Source: Sphingomonas sp. HITSZ_GF
Lineage (GTDB): Bacteria > Pseudomonadota > Alphaproteobacteria > Sphingomonadales > Sphingomonadaceae
Direction: 5' to 3'
Length of the DNA: 64,000 nucleotides
Assembly: GCF_029543155.1 (NCBI RefSeq)
Contig: NZ_JARQXA010000001.1
Coordinates: forward strand, 248,001-312,000
Below, piece after piece: positions 16,883 to 26,665 of this stretch. Position numbers and translations under genes: made by a program. Every line of letters starts with the position of its first letter. The stretch's first letter is position 1. Below the pieces are notes generated by a model. The model was given only the letters and a program-made list of their open reading frames with translations, made no database searches and was not told the origin of the DNA.

Positions 16883-17980
16883 CTATTTGGAGAATGCCTT
16901 CAACCGGCGCTCGGCATCGGCGCGGATATTGGCCCAGAACAGGCTGTAGTCGAACACGTGATAATTGTTGCCCGGCAGCACATAGGGGCCGAGGTCGGGC
17001 GGGGTGGTGCCGATCATCAGGAAGCCGCGGCCCTCGCAGCGCGCCGGCACCAGGTTCTTGCTGAGCACCGCGCTGGTCAGGTCTTTGCTCGGCAGCAGGC
17101 CGCCGAGATTGGCCTCCGCGCCGGCGCTGTCGTTGGGCTTGCCGGTGAGCGGATTGGTGCAGACCATCGGCGTGCCCTTGCGCGGCAGGCCGGTGAAGCC
17201 GTTGGTCTGGTCGAAGGTATCGAGGATCAGCGAGGGATCGGCGGGATCCGAGAAGCTCTGCCACGAGAGGATGCAGCCGCTCTCGTCCGGCCCCGCGCAG
17301 GCGGGCAGGCCGAGCCTGGGCAGATCGGCGGTGATCGAGACGGGCCAGCCGACGACATAGGCCGCGACGATGCGCTTCGCGAGCGGCGTGCCCGCGACGC
17401 GCTCCGCAAGCAGGCGAGTGAGGTGGAGCGCGCCCTGGCTGTGGCCGGCCAGGATGATCGGGCGGTTGCCGGCTTCCTTCAGGAACTGGTCGAACGCCGC
17501 CGCCACGTCGCGATAGGCGAAGTCGAGCGCCTGTTGCGCCTGCTGCTTCGAAGTGAGGAAGGCGCCGAAGGTCGCCTGGCGATAGCGCGGCGCCCAGACC
17601 AGCCCGGCGCCGTTGAACGCGCTGGCCTGGCCGCGCAGGAACAGCTCCGCCCGGCTGTTGGCGGTGGCGTCGTTCAGAGGAGCGTTCCAGGCTGAGCGAT
17701 CGAGGAACGAGGTCGGGTGGATGAAGAACACCGCGGCGGGCGGGTTCTCGGCCGGCGTGAAGCCAGCGGGCGTCCACAGCGCCGGGTTGCCGGGCTTGTC
17801 GGGACGGGCGAGCCATAGGTCGGCCTTGGAATAGTCGCCCGGCGGGGAGAGCTGGACCACATTCGCGCTCGGCACCATCGCCTGGCGGAGGAGCTCGATG
17901 CCCCAGAATCGGAATGCGAAGGTGGCGGCTGTTGCGAGCACTATGAGTCCTACGATGCCGTAGAGGAATTTACGGGCCAA
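16883..17980 (-). CDS. DUF3089 alpha/beta-hydrolase-like membrane-anchored protein
   Basis: Protein of 365 residues with an N-terminal membrane anchor (about residues 5-25) and an alpha/beta-hydrolase core. The nucleophile elbow reads GHSQGALH, preceded by the oxyanion-type FFIHPTS. The DUF3089 spacing PRYRQATFGAF...DVAAAFDQFLKEAGNRPIILAGHSQG fits the lipase-like family. The substrate is unknown. I place the start at TTG 17980 because GGAGAG lies six bases before it and the anchor follows at once. The frame is open another 97 codons but overlaps the divergent gene. Confidence 0.8.
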   Translation of the reverse strand: MARKFLYGIVGLIVLATAATFAFRFWGIELLRQAMVPSANVVQLSPPGDYSKADLWLARPDKPGNPALWTPAGFTPAENPPAAVFFIHPTSFLDRSAWNAPLNDATANSRAELFLRGQASAFNGAGLVWAPRYRQATFGAFLTSKQQAQQALDFAYRDVAAAFDQFLKEAGNRPIILAGHSQGALHLTRLLAERVAGTPLAKRIVAAYVVGWPVSITADLPRLGLPACAGPDESGCILSWQSFSDPADPSLILDTFDQTNGFTGLPRKGTPMVCTNPLTGKPNDSAGAEANLGGLLPSKDLTSAVLSKNLVPARCEGRGFLMIGTTPPDLGPYVLPGNNYHVFDYSLFWANIRADAERRLKAFSK

Positions 17981-18155
17981 GCCCCACTCTCCATTGTGCA
18001 ATGCAGCATAAAGCCGGTTTGTTGCAATCGCATTCCCTTCGGGCACGATTGCCGCGGATGCAACCGTACATGCAGATTGCAGCCCTTCTGCATCGGAAAT
18101 CCACTTTACCGGGCGGCGGCGATCGGGAAGCATCCGCGCCAGAGGGAGAGCGTGC

Positions 18156-19910
18156 ATGGAAGAGATCGATCGCGGCGCCGAAGGGGCGCCGGAACGCTGG
18201 GCGGCACGGCCGCTGCTGCTGGCCGGATTGGGCCTGGCGACGGGGATCGTCGTCCACCTGATCCTGGGCAAGAGCCAGATCTATGAAAACAGCCTGGGCA
18301 CGGTGCAGGCGGCGCTGGTGCTGGGCGTGACGCTGGGCGCGGCGCTGATCGGCTTCACGATCGAGCGGCGGCTATGGTGGGCGGCGCTGCTGTTCGGCGG
18401 CGTGATGGGCCTGTTCGGCTATCTGATCATGCTGGGCAACGGCGCGCCGGGCGGCTGGGGTGCCGGCGAAGAGTGGCGGCTGTTGAGCCTGGTGCTGGCG
18501 CTGGCGATCGCGGCACCGCTGTTCCAGGCGGCGCGCGACGAGGACACGCTGCGTCCCTCCTATAGAGGCGTGCACGACCATGTCTGGGCCAATATCGTGC
18601 TGTGGTTCGCGAGCTGGCTGTTCGTGGCGATCGTCTGGGTGATGGCGGTCCTGCTTTCCGAGCTGTTCCACCTGATCCGGATCGACTTCGTTCGCGAGCT
18701 GCTGGGCAAGGACTGGTTCGGTCGGGCGATGACCGGGCTGGCGTTCGGATCGGCGCTGGGCCTGCTGCGCGAGCATGATGTGGTGGTGCGCACGCTTCAG
18801 CGCGTGGTGGCGATCGTGCTCGCGGTGCTGGCTCCGGTGTTGGCGGTGGGGCTGGCGCTGTTCCTGATCGCGCTGCCCTTCACGGGCGTGCAGGCGCTGT
18901 GGGACGCGACATCGGCGACCACCCCGCTGCTGCTCGCCTGCGCGGCGGGCGCGCTGATCCTCACCAATGTGGTGATCGGGCGCGAGGATGCCGACGAGCG
19001 CCGCAATCCCGCGTTGCGCTATGCCGCGATGGTGCTGGCGGCGGTGATCCTGCCGCTGGCGGTGCTCGCCGCGGTGGCGACCGGTCTGCGCATCGGCCAA
19101 TATGGCTATACGCCCGAACGGCTGTGGGGCGTGGTGTTCGTCGGCATCGCGCTCTGCTGGGGCGCGGCCTATTTCGTCACGCTGGTGCTGCGCCGACGCG
19201 GCTGGGCGCGGCAGGTGCGCCCGGCGAACCTGGTGCTGGCCTGCCTGGTCTGCCTGCTCGGCTTCGTGCTGGCGACGCCGCTGATCAGCTTCAACGCGAT
19301 CTCGACGCGCGACCAGGTCGGGCGGCTTGAATCGGGGAAGATCGCTCCCGACAAGTTCGATTGGCCAGCGCTCGCGTTCGACTTCGGCAAGCCGGGCCGG
19401 GACGCGCTTACGCGGCTGCGCGGCTCGTCCAACGCGGCGGTGCGCGCAGAGGCCGTCAAGGCCGCGAGCGCCAAGACCCGCTGGGATCTGGCCCGGTCCG
19501 ATGCACGCCCCGATCCGGCAGATGCGGTGGCGCGTAACGCGCGGATGCTGCCCGCGGGCGCGGTGTTTCCGCAGGGCCTGATCGATGTGCTGAGCACCAG
19601 CTATCTTTGCCATGCGGAAAGCCCGTGCACGGTCCTGATGCTGTCGGCGAACGAGGCGGTAGTGTTCGGCCGGCACTGCTTCGCCGAAAACAATGCCGAT
19701 GCCAAGCCCAACACCTATCCGTGCCTGGGTGGCGACCGCTACGTGCTGTCGGAGGGAAGCTGGGCGGAGGCGCAGGATACAGGCGTGCTGACGCCGGCGG
19801 AACGGGCGGCGGCAGCCGCGGCGTACAAGGAAGGCAAGATCGAGGTGCGCACCGTGCCGCGCAGGCAGGTTTTCCTGGGTGGCATGCCGGTCGGCGCACC
19901 GTTCGAATAA
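18156..19910 (+). CDS. DUF4153 multi-pass membrane protein
   Basis: Inner-membrane protein of 584 residues with about ten hydrophobic helices over residues 18-390. Between them lies the DUF4153 core with the RGVHDHVWANIVLWFASWLFV segment and the SELFHLI helix. The C-terminal 190 residues are soluble, with a pair of Cys (YLCHAESPC) and a further NTYPCLGGDRY, so they are probably periplasmic. The function of the family is unknown. The ATG at 18156 follows AGAGGGAGAG. It is divergent from the DUF3089 gene and 43 bases upstream of gatC. Confidence 0.82.
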   Translation: MEEIDRGAEGAPERWAARPLLLAGLGLATGIVVHLILGKSQIYENSLGTVQAALVLGVTLGAALIGFTIERRLWWAALLFGGVMGLFGYLIMLGNGAPGGWGAGEEWRLLSLVLALAIAAPLFQAARDEDTLRPSYRGVHDHVWANIVLWFASWLFVAIVWVMAVLLSELFHLIRIDFVRELLGKDWFGRAMTGLAFGSALGLLREHDVVVRTLQRVVAIVLAVLAPVLAVGLALFLIALPFTGVQALWDATSATTPLLLACAAGALILTNVVIGREDADERRNPALRYAAMVLAAVILPLAVLAAVATGLRIGQYGYTPERLWGVVFVGIALCWGAAYFVTLVLRRRGWARQVRPANLVLACLVCLLGFVLATPLISFNAISTRDQVGRLESGKIAPDKFDWPALAFDFGKPGRDALTRLRGSSNAAVRAEAVKAASAKTRWDLARSDARPDPADAVARNARMLPAGAVFPQGLIDVLSTSYLCHAESPCTVLMLSANEAVVFGRHCFAENNADAKPNTYPCLGGDRYVLSEGSWAEAQDTGVLTPAERAAAAAAYKEGKIEVRTVPRRQVFLGGMPVGAPFE

Positions 19911-19953
19911 GCCAGCGCTTGAAGGCGGGAGGCGCCCCTGTTAGGCGCCTCCC

Positions 19954-20241
19954 ATGTCCGTCGATACCGCAACCGTGAAGAAGGTGGCGAACCTGGCCCG
20001 CATCGCGATCAGCGATGCCGAGGCCGAGCGTCTCGCACCCGAGCTCAACAACATCCTGGGCTGGATCGAGCAGCTCGGCGAGGTCGATACCTCGTCGGTC
20101 GAGCCGATGACCGCCGTGATCCCCAATCATCTGCGCCTGCGCGAAGACGTGGTCACCGAAGGCGCCCAGCGCGACGCGGTGCTGCAGAACGCGCCGCAGG
20201 GCGAGCACGGCTTCTTCACCGTGCCGAAGGTGGTCGAATAA
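19954..20241 (+). CDS. gatC: Aspartyl/glutamyl-tRNA amidotransferase subunit C
   Basis: Small 95-residue subunit of the GatCAB complex that converts Glu-tRNA(Gln) or Asp-tRNA(Asn) to the amidated form. It belts the GatA-GatB interface. The family pattern is complete: [45 protein letters not shown] then RLREDVV. It heads the operon gatC-gatA-gatB, with a palindromic repeat in the gap to gatA. Confidence 0.96.
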   Translation: MSVDTATVKKVANLARIAISDAEAERLAPELNNILGWIEQLGEVDTSSVEPMTAVIPNHLRLREDVVTEGAQRDAVLQNAPQGEHGFFTVPKVVE

Positions 20242-20259
20242 TGGTCATCGCCTTCAACC

Positions 20260-20350
20260 CCGTTCGCCCTGAGCTTGTCGAAGGGCTGTCCTTTTCTTCT
20301 CCTGTCGGCGCCAAGGAAGAACGGCGCTTCGACAAGCTCAGCGCGAACGG
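20260..20350. repeat. Paired palindromic element inside the gat operon
   Basis: CCGTTCGCCCTGAGCTTGTC at 20260 faces GACAAGCTCAGCGCGAACGG ending at 20350. It fills the gatC-gatA gap. Its last bases (AACGG) run into AGAAG, so the element supplies part of the gatA ribosome-binding site. Confidence 0.82.
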
Positions 20351-20359
20351 AGAAGTGAA

Positions 20360-21844
20360 GTGAGCGAAATCACCGATCTGGGCGTTGCCGCGCTGCGCGA
20401 CGGCGTGCGCACCGGCAAGTTCTCGGCGCGCGAAGTGGCCGATGCCTTCATTGTCCAGGTGAGCAAGGGCAAGGCGCTCAACGCCTTCATCGTCGAGACG
20501 CCGGAGCATGCGCTGACCGCTGCCCGTGCTGCCGACGAGGCGATCGCCAAGGGCGAGCCGCTCAAGCCGCTGTCCGGCGTGCCGCTGGGCATGAAAGACC
20601 TGTTCTGCACTAAGGGCGTGCAGACCACCGCCGCCAGCCACATGCTCGAAGGCTTCAAGCCGGTCTATGAATCGACTGTCTCGCAGAAGCTGTGGGACGC
20701 CGGCGCGGGCATGCTCGGCAAGCTCAACCTCGACCAGTTCGCGATGGGCTCGTCGAACGAGACCAGCTATTTCGGCAACGTGATCTCGCCCTGGCGGCGC
20801 GGCGGCGGCGACAATGCCCCGCTGGCGCCGGGCGGTTCGTCGGGCGGCAGCTCGGCGGCGATCTCCGCACGGCTGGTGCCGGGCGCGACGGGCACCGACA
20901 CCGGCGGCTCGATCCGCCAGCCCGCGGCGTTCACCGGCATCAGCGGCATCAAGCCGACCTATGGCCGCTGCTCGCGCTACGGCGTGGTCGCCTTCGCCTC
21001 GAGCCTCGACCAGGCCGGGCCGATGGCGCGCGACGTGCGCGACTGCGCGATCCTGCTCGAGAACATGGCGGGCTTTGATCCCAAGGACTCGACCTCGCTC
21101 AACCTGCCGGTGCCCAATTGGGAGCAGGCGCTTTCGGGCGACCTGAGCGGCAAGAAGATCGGCATTCCCGCCGAATACCTGATCGACGGCATCCCGACCG
21201 AAATCGCCAAGCTGTGGGAAGCGGGCATCGCCTGGATGAAGGATGCCGGCGCCGAAGTGGTGGAAGTGAGTCTTCCGCACACCAAGTATGCGCTGCCGGC
21301 CTATTACATCATCGCGCCGGCCGAGGCTTCGTCGAACCTCGCCCGCTATGACGGCGTGCGCTACGGCCTGCGCGAGTTGGCCGAGGGCCAGAACCTGCAG
21401 GAAATGTACGCGGCGACGCGTGCGGCCGGTTTCGGCGATGAAGTGAAGCGCCGCATCCTGATCGGCACCTATGTGCTGTCGGCGGGCTTCTACGACGCCT
21501 ATTTCACCCAGGCATCGAAGGTGCGCAGCCTGATCGCGCAGGATTTCGACAATGCCTTCTCGATGTGCGACCTGCTGCTGACGCCGACCGCGCCTTCGGC
21601 TGCCTTCGCGCTCGGCGAGAAGTCGGACGATCCGCTGGCGATGTACCTCAACGACGTGTTCACCGTGCCGTCGAGCCTTGCCGGCCTGCCGGCGATGAGC
21701 GTGCCGGCCGGGCTGGATGCCGCCGGGCTGCCGCTGGGGCTGCAGATCATCGGCCGCCCGCTCGACGAGCAGGGGGTGCTGAACGCGGGCCTAGCGATCG
21801 AGCAGCGCGCGGGCTTCGTCGCGCGGCCGGAGCAATGGTGGTGA
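20360..21844 (+). CDS. gatA: Aspartyl/glutamyl-tRNA amidotransferase subunit A
   Basis: Amidase subunit of GatCAB that releases ammonia from glutamine. The 494 residues belong to the amidase-signature family. The catalytic Lys is in [10 protein letters not shown], and the Gly/Ser-rich stretch [32 protein letters not shown] supplies the cis-Ser and nucleophile Ser. The start is GTG at 20360 (VSEITDLGV); GGAG ten bases before is provided by the end of the palindromic repeat. A 51-codon ORF starts one base after its stop. Confidence 0.97.
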   Translation: MSEITDLGVAALRDGVRTGKFSAREVADAFIVQVSKGKALNAFIVETPEHALTAARAADEAIAKGEPLKPLSGVPLGMKDLFCTKGVQTTAASHMLEGFKPVYESTVSQKLWDAGAGMLGKLNLDQFAMGSSNETSYFGNVISPWRRGGGDNAPLAPGGSSGGSSAAISARLVPGATGTDTGGSIRQPAAFTGISGIKPTYGRCSRYGVVAFASSLDQAGPMARDVRDCAILLENMAGFDPKDSTSLNLPVPNWEQALSGDLSGKKIGIPAEYLIDGIPTEIAKLWEAGIAWMKDAGAEVVEVSLPHTKYALPAYYIIAPAEASSNLARYDGVRYGLRELAEGQNLQEMYAATRAAGFGDEVKRRILIGTYVLSAGFYDAYFTQASKVRSLIAQDFDNAFSMCDLLLTPTAPSAAFALGEKSDDPLAMYLNDVFTVPSSLAGLPAMSVPAGLDAAGLPLGLQIIGRPLDEQGVLNAGLAIEQRAGFVARPEQWW

Positions 21845-21845
21845 G

Positions 21846-22001
21846 ATGAGCGAGTTCCCGGAGACTGGCTATCACCGCCGCGAACGCGAGGCGGAGGATC
21901 GGCTGGTCCGATGGAACTGGCTTGTGAGTTTGTTGCGTCCACGCAGGACGCCACTTGTGGACGAGATCGAACGGCGAAGGGCCGGGAACAAAGATGGCTG
22001 A
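21846..22001 (+). CDS. Small basic ORF between gatA and gatB (51 codons)
   Basis: An ATG one base after the gatA stop opens a 51-codon frame that ends at a TGA eight bases inside gatB. The product is highly charged and Arg-rich ([15 protein letters not shown] near the middle, [19 protein letters not shown] at the end) with a short hydrophobic WLVSLLRP. The tight packing (one base from gatA, 8-base overlap with gatB) is what translational coupling looks like. No family recognised; it may be a real small protein or only a device that feeds ribosomes to gatB. Confidence 0.5.
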   Translation: MSEFPETGYHRREREAEDRLVRWNWLVSLLRPRRTPLVDEIERRRAGNKDG

Positions 22002-23499
22002 ATCCACCTATCGTATCATGGGCGAAACCGGCGAGTGGGAGGTCGTTGTCGGCCTCGAAGTCCACGCCCAGGTCACCTCCAACGCCAAGCTCTTCTCGGG
22101 CGCGGCGACCGCGTTCGGCGCGGAGCCGAACAGCCAGGTCAGCCTGATCGACGCGGCGATGCCGGGCATGCTGCCGACGCCGAACCGCGAGTGCATCCGC
22201 CAGGCGGTGCGCACCGGCATGGCGATCGGCGCGGTGATCAACAAATGGTCGCGCTTCGACCGCAAGAACTACTTCTACGCCGATCTGCCGCAGGGCTATC
22301 AGATCAGCCAGCTCTTCCACCCGCTGGTGGGCGAGGGGCAGATTGACATCAGCCTGGACGACAAGGATCCCGAGGCGAACGTCAAGACGATCGGCATCGA
22401 GCGCATCCATGTCGAGCAGGACGCCGGCAAGCTGATGCACGACCAGCATCCGACGCGCTCCTATGTCGATCTCAACCGCGCCGGCGTGGCGCTGATGGAG
22501 ATCGTGTCGAAACCCGACATGCGCTCGCCGCAGGAAGCCGGCGCGTATCTGAGCAAGCTGCGCGCGATCCTGCGCTATGTCGGCTCGTGCGACGGTAACA
22601 TGGACCAGGGCTCGATGCGTGCGGACGTGAACGTCTCGGTTCGCAAGCCGGGCGCCGAATTCGGCACGCGCACCGAGACCAAGAACGTCAACTCGGTCCG
22701 CTTCGTCATGCAGACGGTGGAGATCGAGGCGCGCCGCCAGATCGAGGTGATCGAGGCGGGCGGCAAGATCGTCCAGGAAACGCGCCTGTTCGATCCGGAC
22801 AAGGGCGAGACCCGCTCGATGCGCTCGAAGGAAGACGCGCACGACTATCGCTATTTCCCCGATCCCGACCTGCTGCCGCTCGAGCTGGACGATGCGTTCC
22901 TCGAGGAATGCCGCGCCAGCCTGCCCGAGCTGCCCGATGCCAAGCGCCGCCGCTACGAGCAGGAGCTGGGGCTTTCGGCCTATAACGCCGCGACGCTGAC
23001 CGCCGATGCGGACACGGCGCGCTGGTTCGAGGCGCTGCTCGCCGAGGGCGCGCGGGTGCAGAAGAAGGGCGAGAACGAAGTCGCCCGCGCGTCGGCCAAC
23101 TGGCTGCTGTCGGACCTGTACGGCGCGCTCAACAAGCTGGGCAAGGACCTGGACGAGAGCCCGGTGAGCCCCGAACAGGGCGCCGAGCTGCTGGCGCTCG
23201 CCGCCGACGGCACGCTTTCGGGCCCGCTCGCCAAGCAGGTGTTCGAGATCATGCTCGAGACCGGAGACCCGGCGGGCAAGATCGTCGAGGAGCGCGGGCT
23301 CAAGCAGACCAGCGACACCGGCGCGATCGAGGCGGTGATCGCCGAGGTGCTCGCCAGGAATCCGGGCCAGCTCGAGCAGTATCGCGGCGGCAAGGAAGCC
23401 CTGTTCGGCTTCTTCGTCGGCCAGACGATGAAGGCGATGGCCGGCAAGGCCAACCCGGCGGTGGTCAACGAGCTGCTGAAGAAGGCGCTGGCGGGCTAA
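21994..23499 (+). CDS. gatB: Aspartyl/glutamyl-tRNA amidotransferase subunit B
   Basis: tRNA-binding and kinase-like subunit of GatCAB that phosphorylates the carboxylate of misacylated tRNA. The 501 residues include the family signature [30 protein letters not shown], the [16 protein letters not shown] segment and the C-terminal YqeY-like tail ending [11 protein letters not shown]. The ATG at 21994 gives [18 protein letters not shown]. The stop overlaps the stop of the convergent gene by two bases. Confidence 0.97.
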   Translation: MAESTYRIMGETGEWEVVVGLEVHAQVTSNAKLFSGAATAFGAEPNSQVSLIDAAMPGMLPTPNRECIRQAVRTGMAIGAVINKWSRFDRKNYFYADLPQGYQISQLFHPLVGEGQIDISLDDKDPEANVKTIGIERIHVEQDAGKLMHDQHPTRSYVDLNRAGVALMEIVSKPDMRSPQEAGAYLSKLRAILRYVGSCDGNMDQGSMRADVNVSVRKPGAEFGTRTETKNVNSVRFVMQTVEIEARRQIEVIEAGGKIVQETRLFDPDKGETRSMRSKEDAHDYRYFPDPDLLPLELDDAFLEECRASLPELPDAKRRRYEQELGLSAYNAATLTADADTARWFEALLAEGARVQKKGENEVARASANWLLSDLYGALNKLGKDLDESPVSPEQGAELLALAADGTLSGPLAKQVFEIMLETGDPAGKIVEERGLKQTSDTGAIEAVIAEVLARNPGQLEQYRGGKEALFGFFVGQTMKAMAGKANPAVVNELLKKALAG

Positions 23500-24287
23500 C
23501 CCCGCGCCGGCCGGGACGGCGTATATTGGGCGCCTGCCGAATAGACGCCGTCATAGCCCGCACGCAGGCCGGGATCGGCGCGGACGCCGCGCGGCGCCAC
23601 CGGCTCGCGCACCGGCATCGCATAGGGCTTGCAACCGTCCCGCGTGCCGTCTGGTGCGGCACAGCCCCAATAGCTGCCGCCCGGGCGCGCAAAGGCAAGG
23701 ACCAGCGAGCGATCCCTTGGCAGCAGCCCGCCAAGCGCGGGGAAGGGTGGCGTGTAGGAGGACCAGGGCTCGCGGCTCGCATGGCCCACCCCGGTAAGCA
23801 CGATCGCAAGGCCGTTCGGCCGGCGGGCGACGGCTGCGCGCAGCCGCTCTGCCATCCCGGCCTCGCGCTCCATCGACGTGCCGGTGACCACTTCGACGGG
23901 ATCGAAGGCGAGGATTTCCACCTGCCGGCCCGATCTGGCGAGGCGTCGGCTAGCCTCGATCAGGTCGAGGATCGCGCCGGTGGTGCGGCCGCCTTCCTCG
24001 CGCCAGCCGGGCGCTTCGAGCAGCGCGGTGCGAGCGGAGTCGCTGCCGTCGCTGCGCAGATAGGTGTCGAGTGCGGACTGGTTGCCTGCATGCATCTCGA
24101 TCCCCAGGATCAGCGGGCGGCCGGTGGCAGCGGCGCTGCACAGCGCATCGGCGACCGCGCCGGGCATCTCCACCGTCCCGTGATATTCGCCGAACAGCAC
24201 GAACTGCGTCTCCGGCGTGATCAGCGGATCGAGGCCGGGGAGGGGCGTGCAGGCGGGGGCAAGCGCGAGAAGGAGGGGGAGCAGCAA
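23496..24287 (-). CDS. Probable ChaN-like/haem-uptake-type lipoprotein
   Basis: Protein of about 263 residues. After [13 protein letters not shown], which looks like a lipobox with Cys13, the core begins [21 protein letters not shown], the pattern of ChaN/Tiki-type proteins (conserved Gly-Glu-x-His), and continues with [18 protein letters not shown]. These are usually outer-membrane or periplasmic proteins linked to haem or to an unknown hydrolase activity. The start is uncertain: TTG 24287 has GGAGA 7 bases upstream, while the ATG at 24323 has no such site. Its stop overlaps that of gatB. Confidence 0.65.
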   Translation of the reverse strand: MLLPLLLALAPACTPLPGLDPLITPETQFVLFGEYHGTVEMPGAVADALCSAAATGRPLILGIEMHAGNQSALDTYLRSDGSDSARTALLEAPGWREEGGRTTGAILDLIEASRRLARSGRQVEILAFDPVEVVTGTSMEREAGMAERLRAAVARRPNGLAIVLTGVGHASREPWSSYTPPFPALGGLLPRDRSLVLAFARPGGSYWGCAAPDGTRDGCKPYAMPVREPVAPRGVRADPGLRAGYDGVYSAGAQYTPSRPARG

Positions 24288-24430
24288 GGGGCAATCTCCA
24301 GGGGGATGGCCATGTTGCGGCATTCCGCACTCGCGCGGGCGCAAATGCGACCAATGGCTTCGGTACGGCTATGAAGTCCGATCTGGCATCCCGCCGGTGG
24401 CGCGTTAGGATCGCCGGCAAGGAGATGCCG

Positions 24431-25051
24431 ATGATCCGTTCGATGCTTGCCTTGCTCCTGCCGTTGCTGGCGGCACCCGCGCTAGCCCAGACCGTGCCGG
24501 CGCCGGTGCCTGTCCCGGCCCTGCCGCGCGTCACGATCACCACGGCGCAGGGCGCGTTCACGGTCGAGGTGGACAATGTCCACGCGCCGATCACCGGCAA
24601 CAACTTCCTGCGCTATGTCGACCAGAAGCGGCTCGATGGGGCGAGCTTCTACCGGGTGGTGAAGGTCGCCGATCATTATGGCTTCGTGCAGTTCGGCGTG
24701 CAGAACGCGCCGGCCAAGGTGCTGCCGCCGATCAGGCACGAGCCGACGACGCAGACCGGGATCCAGCATCTCGACTTCACGCTCTCCAGCCCGCGCCGCG
24801 CCGTCGGCACCGCGCAGGGCGAGTTCACGATCATGCTGGGCGACCAGAGCGCCTCGATGGACGCCGATCCGGCCAAGCCCGGCGACAATCTCGGTTATGC
24901 CGCCTTCGCGCATGTGGTGGAGGGGCAGGACGTGGTGCTGAAGATCTTCGACGCGCCGGTTTCGCCCGACGCCTCGATCCGCGGCGCGTTCAAGGGCGAG
25001 GTGCCGGCGGCGCCGGTGAAGATCCTCACTGCGCGGAGGATCAAGCCATAG
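24431..25051 (+). CDS. Periplasmic cyclophilin-type peptidyl-prolyl isomerase
   Basis: Secreted foldase of 206 residues. The signal peptide MIRSMLALLLPLLAAPALA is cut before QTV. The cyclophilin core has VTITTAQGAFTVEV, ITGNNFLRYVDQKRLDGASFYRVV and GEFTIMLGDQ...NLGYAAFAHVVEGQDVVLKI. The active-site FHRV is FYRVV here, and the FAQFGG-like stretch is VQFGVQ. I take the ATG at 24431, six bases after AAGGAG, over the ATG directly abutting it. It is divergent from the ChaN-like gene and convergent with the next one, with 4 bases between stops. Confidence 0.85.
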   Translation: MIRSMLALLLPLLAAPALAQTVPAPVPVPALPRVTITTAQGAFTVEVDNVHAPITGNNFLRYVDQKRLDGASFYRVVKVADHYGFVQFGVQNAPAKVLPPIRHEPTTQTGIQHLDFTLSSPRRAVGTAQGEFTIMLGDQSASMDADPAKPGDNLGYAAFAHVVEGQDVVLKIFDAPVSPDASIRGAFKGEVPAAPVKILTARRIKP

Positions 25052-25055
25052 CGCC

Positions 25056-25658
25056 TCAATCGCTCGGCGGCTCCAGATAGGCGCGGATGTCGCGGGCGAT
25101 CGCCTGCGAATCGGCATCGTCCTTCGCCCCGAGCTTGCCCGCCAGATCGGCGAGTGCGCGCTTCGGGTCGGGCCTGGCGAGGGCAGCGATGTAGAGCCGG
25201 GCGGCACGCGGCCAGAGATCGTCGGCGGCGCGCACATCCTCGATGCCGCGGGCAAAGGGATAGGCGAGCGGCACATAGCCCTTGTCGGTATGCTTGTAGA
25301 GCGCGAGGACCAGCCCGCCTTCGCCATAGGCCTGGCGGACACAGGCGCCCCACATCGCGGAGGGGTGGGGGCGATCGAGCGGCGTCACCACCTGCGGATA
25401 GGCGCGCTCCCCGCGCCCCTGGGTGGAGCCGAGCGCGGTGAGCGGCTGGCGCGGGATGCGGCCCTTGAGCGCCTTTTCGGGGCGCAGGCGCACGGTGAAA
25501 TCCGGCCCGTCGCCTTCGACGCGCGCCAGCACCACCAGATCGGCCTTTTCGATCAGCTCGACATTGCCGGGCAGGTGATAGCCCTGCTGGACCGAGCAGG
25601 CGAAGGCGGATGCCGGGGCGATCAGCAGCAGCGGAAGGGCGAGGCGGAGCATGCGCAT
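25056..25658 (-). CDS. Secreted protein of unknown function
   Basis: Protein of 200 residues with a signal peptide (MRMLRLALPLLLIAPASAFA, cleaved before CSVQQG). The Cys directly after ASAFA could be lipidated, but the motif is not a good lipobox. The core ADLVVLARVEGDGPDFTVRLRPEKALKG looks like a short beta-barrel, and a second Cys lies at MWGACVRQ. No family recognised. It is the last of three tandem genes for secreted proteins on this strand. Confidence 0.65.
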   Translation of the reverse strand: MRMLRLALPLLLIAPASAFACSVQQGYHLPGNVELIEKADLVVLARVEGDGPDFTVRLRPEKALKGRIPRQPLTALGSTQGRGERAYPQVVTPLDRPHPSAMWGACVRQAYGEGGLVLALYKHTDKGYVPLAYPFARGIEDVRAADDLWPRAARLYIAALARPDPKRALADLAGKLGAKDDADSQAIARDIRAYLEPPSD

Positions 25659-25695
25659 GGCGGCATGCTCGCATCCCCGCCCACCGGCGGCAAGA

Positions 25696-26598
25696 CTAGT
25701 CGGCCGGCTGGACCTGGACGAGGCCGTTCGACCAGAGCAGCAGGCTTTCGCGATTGGCCGGATCACGGGCGATCAGCGGCCCGTAGAAATCGGCGCCGAA
25801 CGCCTTCTCCCGGCCCTTGGCGGTATAGGCGGCGACGTCCTGCTGGCCGAGTATCAGCGCGCGCGGGATCAGGTCCTCGAAGCGGGCAAAGGCGGCGGTG
25901 AGGCCGGCGCGGGCGCGCTTGCCATCGGCTTCGCTCCACTGCGCCGCATTGGCGCGCGGATCATAGGAGCGGGCGCGGAGCTGGACGACGCTCCACACGC
26001 GCTGGTGGAACAGCACCGGCTCGATGCCCGACTTGCGCTTGCCCGCGCGCTCGATGCGGATGTCGGCCAGCACGCGAATTTGCGAGAAATCGGGCGACAG
26101 GCCGTACCAATAGTCGACGAACGCCGCCTGCGAGGCGCTCGACGCCACGGCATAGGCAGTGCGCTGCGTCGGTGTGGAGTCGTGTGCGGTGGCGAGCGGC
26201 TGGCCCTGGAACCAGGCATGCTTGCCCAGGCCCGATCGCGTGGCGGCAACCGCCAGCCCCTCGACGTCGAAGCCGTTGAGCGCCTGGCGGATCGGCGCGG
26301 CAGTGCCTTCCGCCTTGTCGATCGCGGTGCGCCGCATCGTCTTGGCGCGATCGTCCATCGCAGTGATGATGAGCGCGCCGAGCAGGCCGCCGCCATTGGC
26401 GTTGCCGGCGATGCGGCCGAGGTCGATCGTGGTGGCGATCTCGCTTTGCGCGAGCGTCAGGCGGACGGCGCGGCCGGCGGGCACGCCGCGGTCCTTTTCC
26501 GCCAGCAGGATCGGGTCCTTGTCCGCGGCGGATGCGTGGAGGGCGCCCGCGGCGCCGAGCGAAAGGGCGAAGGCGCCCAGGCCGAGCAACATGCGCAT
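25696..26598 (-). CDS. Secreted protein of unknown function
   Basis: Protein of 300 residues with a signal peptide cleaved near ASA|ADKD (residue 24). The mature part is rich in Ala and basic residues, with no membrane helix apart from a hydrophobic GGGLLGALIITAM stretch. A tract WYGLSPDFSQIRVLADIRI is followed by HQRVWSVVQLRARSYDP. No known family. It lies 67 bases downstream of the next secreted protein gene and 37 upstream of the 200-residue one, probably in the same transcript. Confidence 0.65.
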   Translation of the reverse strand: MRMLLGLGAFALSLGAAGALHASAADKDPILLAEKDRGVPAGRAVRLTLAQSEIATTIDLGRIAGNANGGGLLGALIITAMDDRAKTMRRTAIDKAEGTAAPIRQALNGFDVEGLAVAATRSGLGKHAWFQGQPLATAHDSTPTQRTAYAVASSASQAAFVDYWYGLSPDFSQIRVLADIRIERAGKRKSGIEPVLFHQRVWSVVQLRARSYDPRANAAQWSEADGKRARAGLTAAFARFEDLIPRALILGQQDVAAYTAKGREKAFGADFYGPLIARDPANRESLLLWSNGLVQVQPAD

Positions 26599-26665
26599 GG
26601 ATGTTTCCTCAAGGCAGTGGGGCGGGGGCCAGCGGTGCGCGGCCCCCGCCCGGATGGGAACCGGC

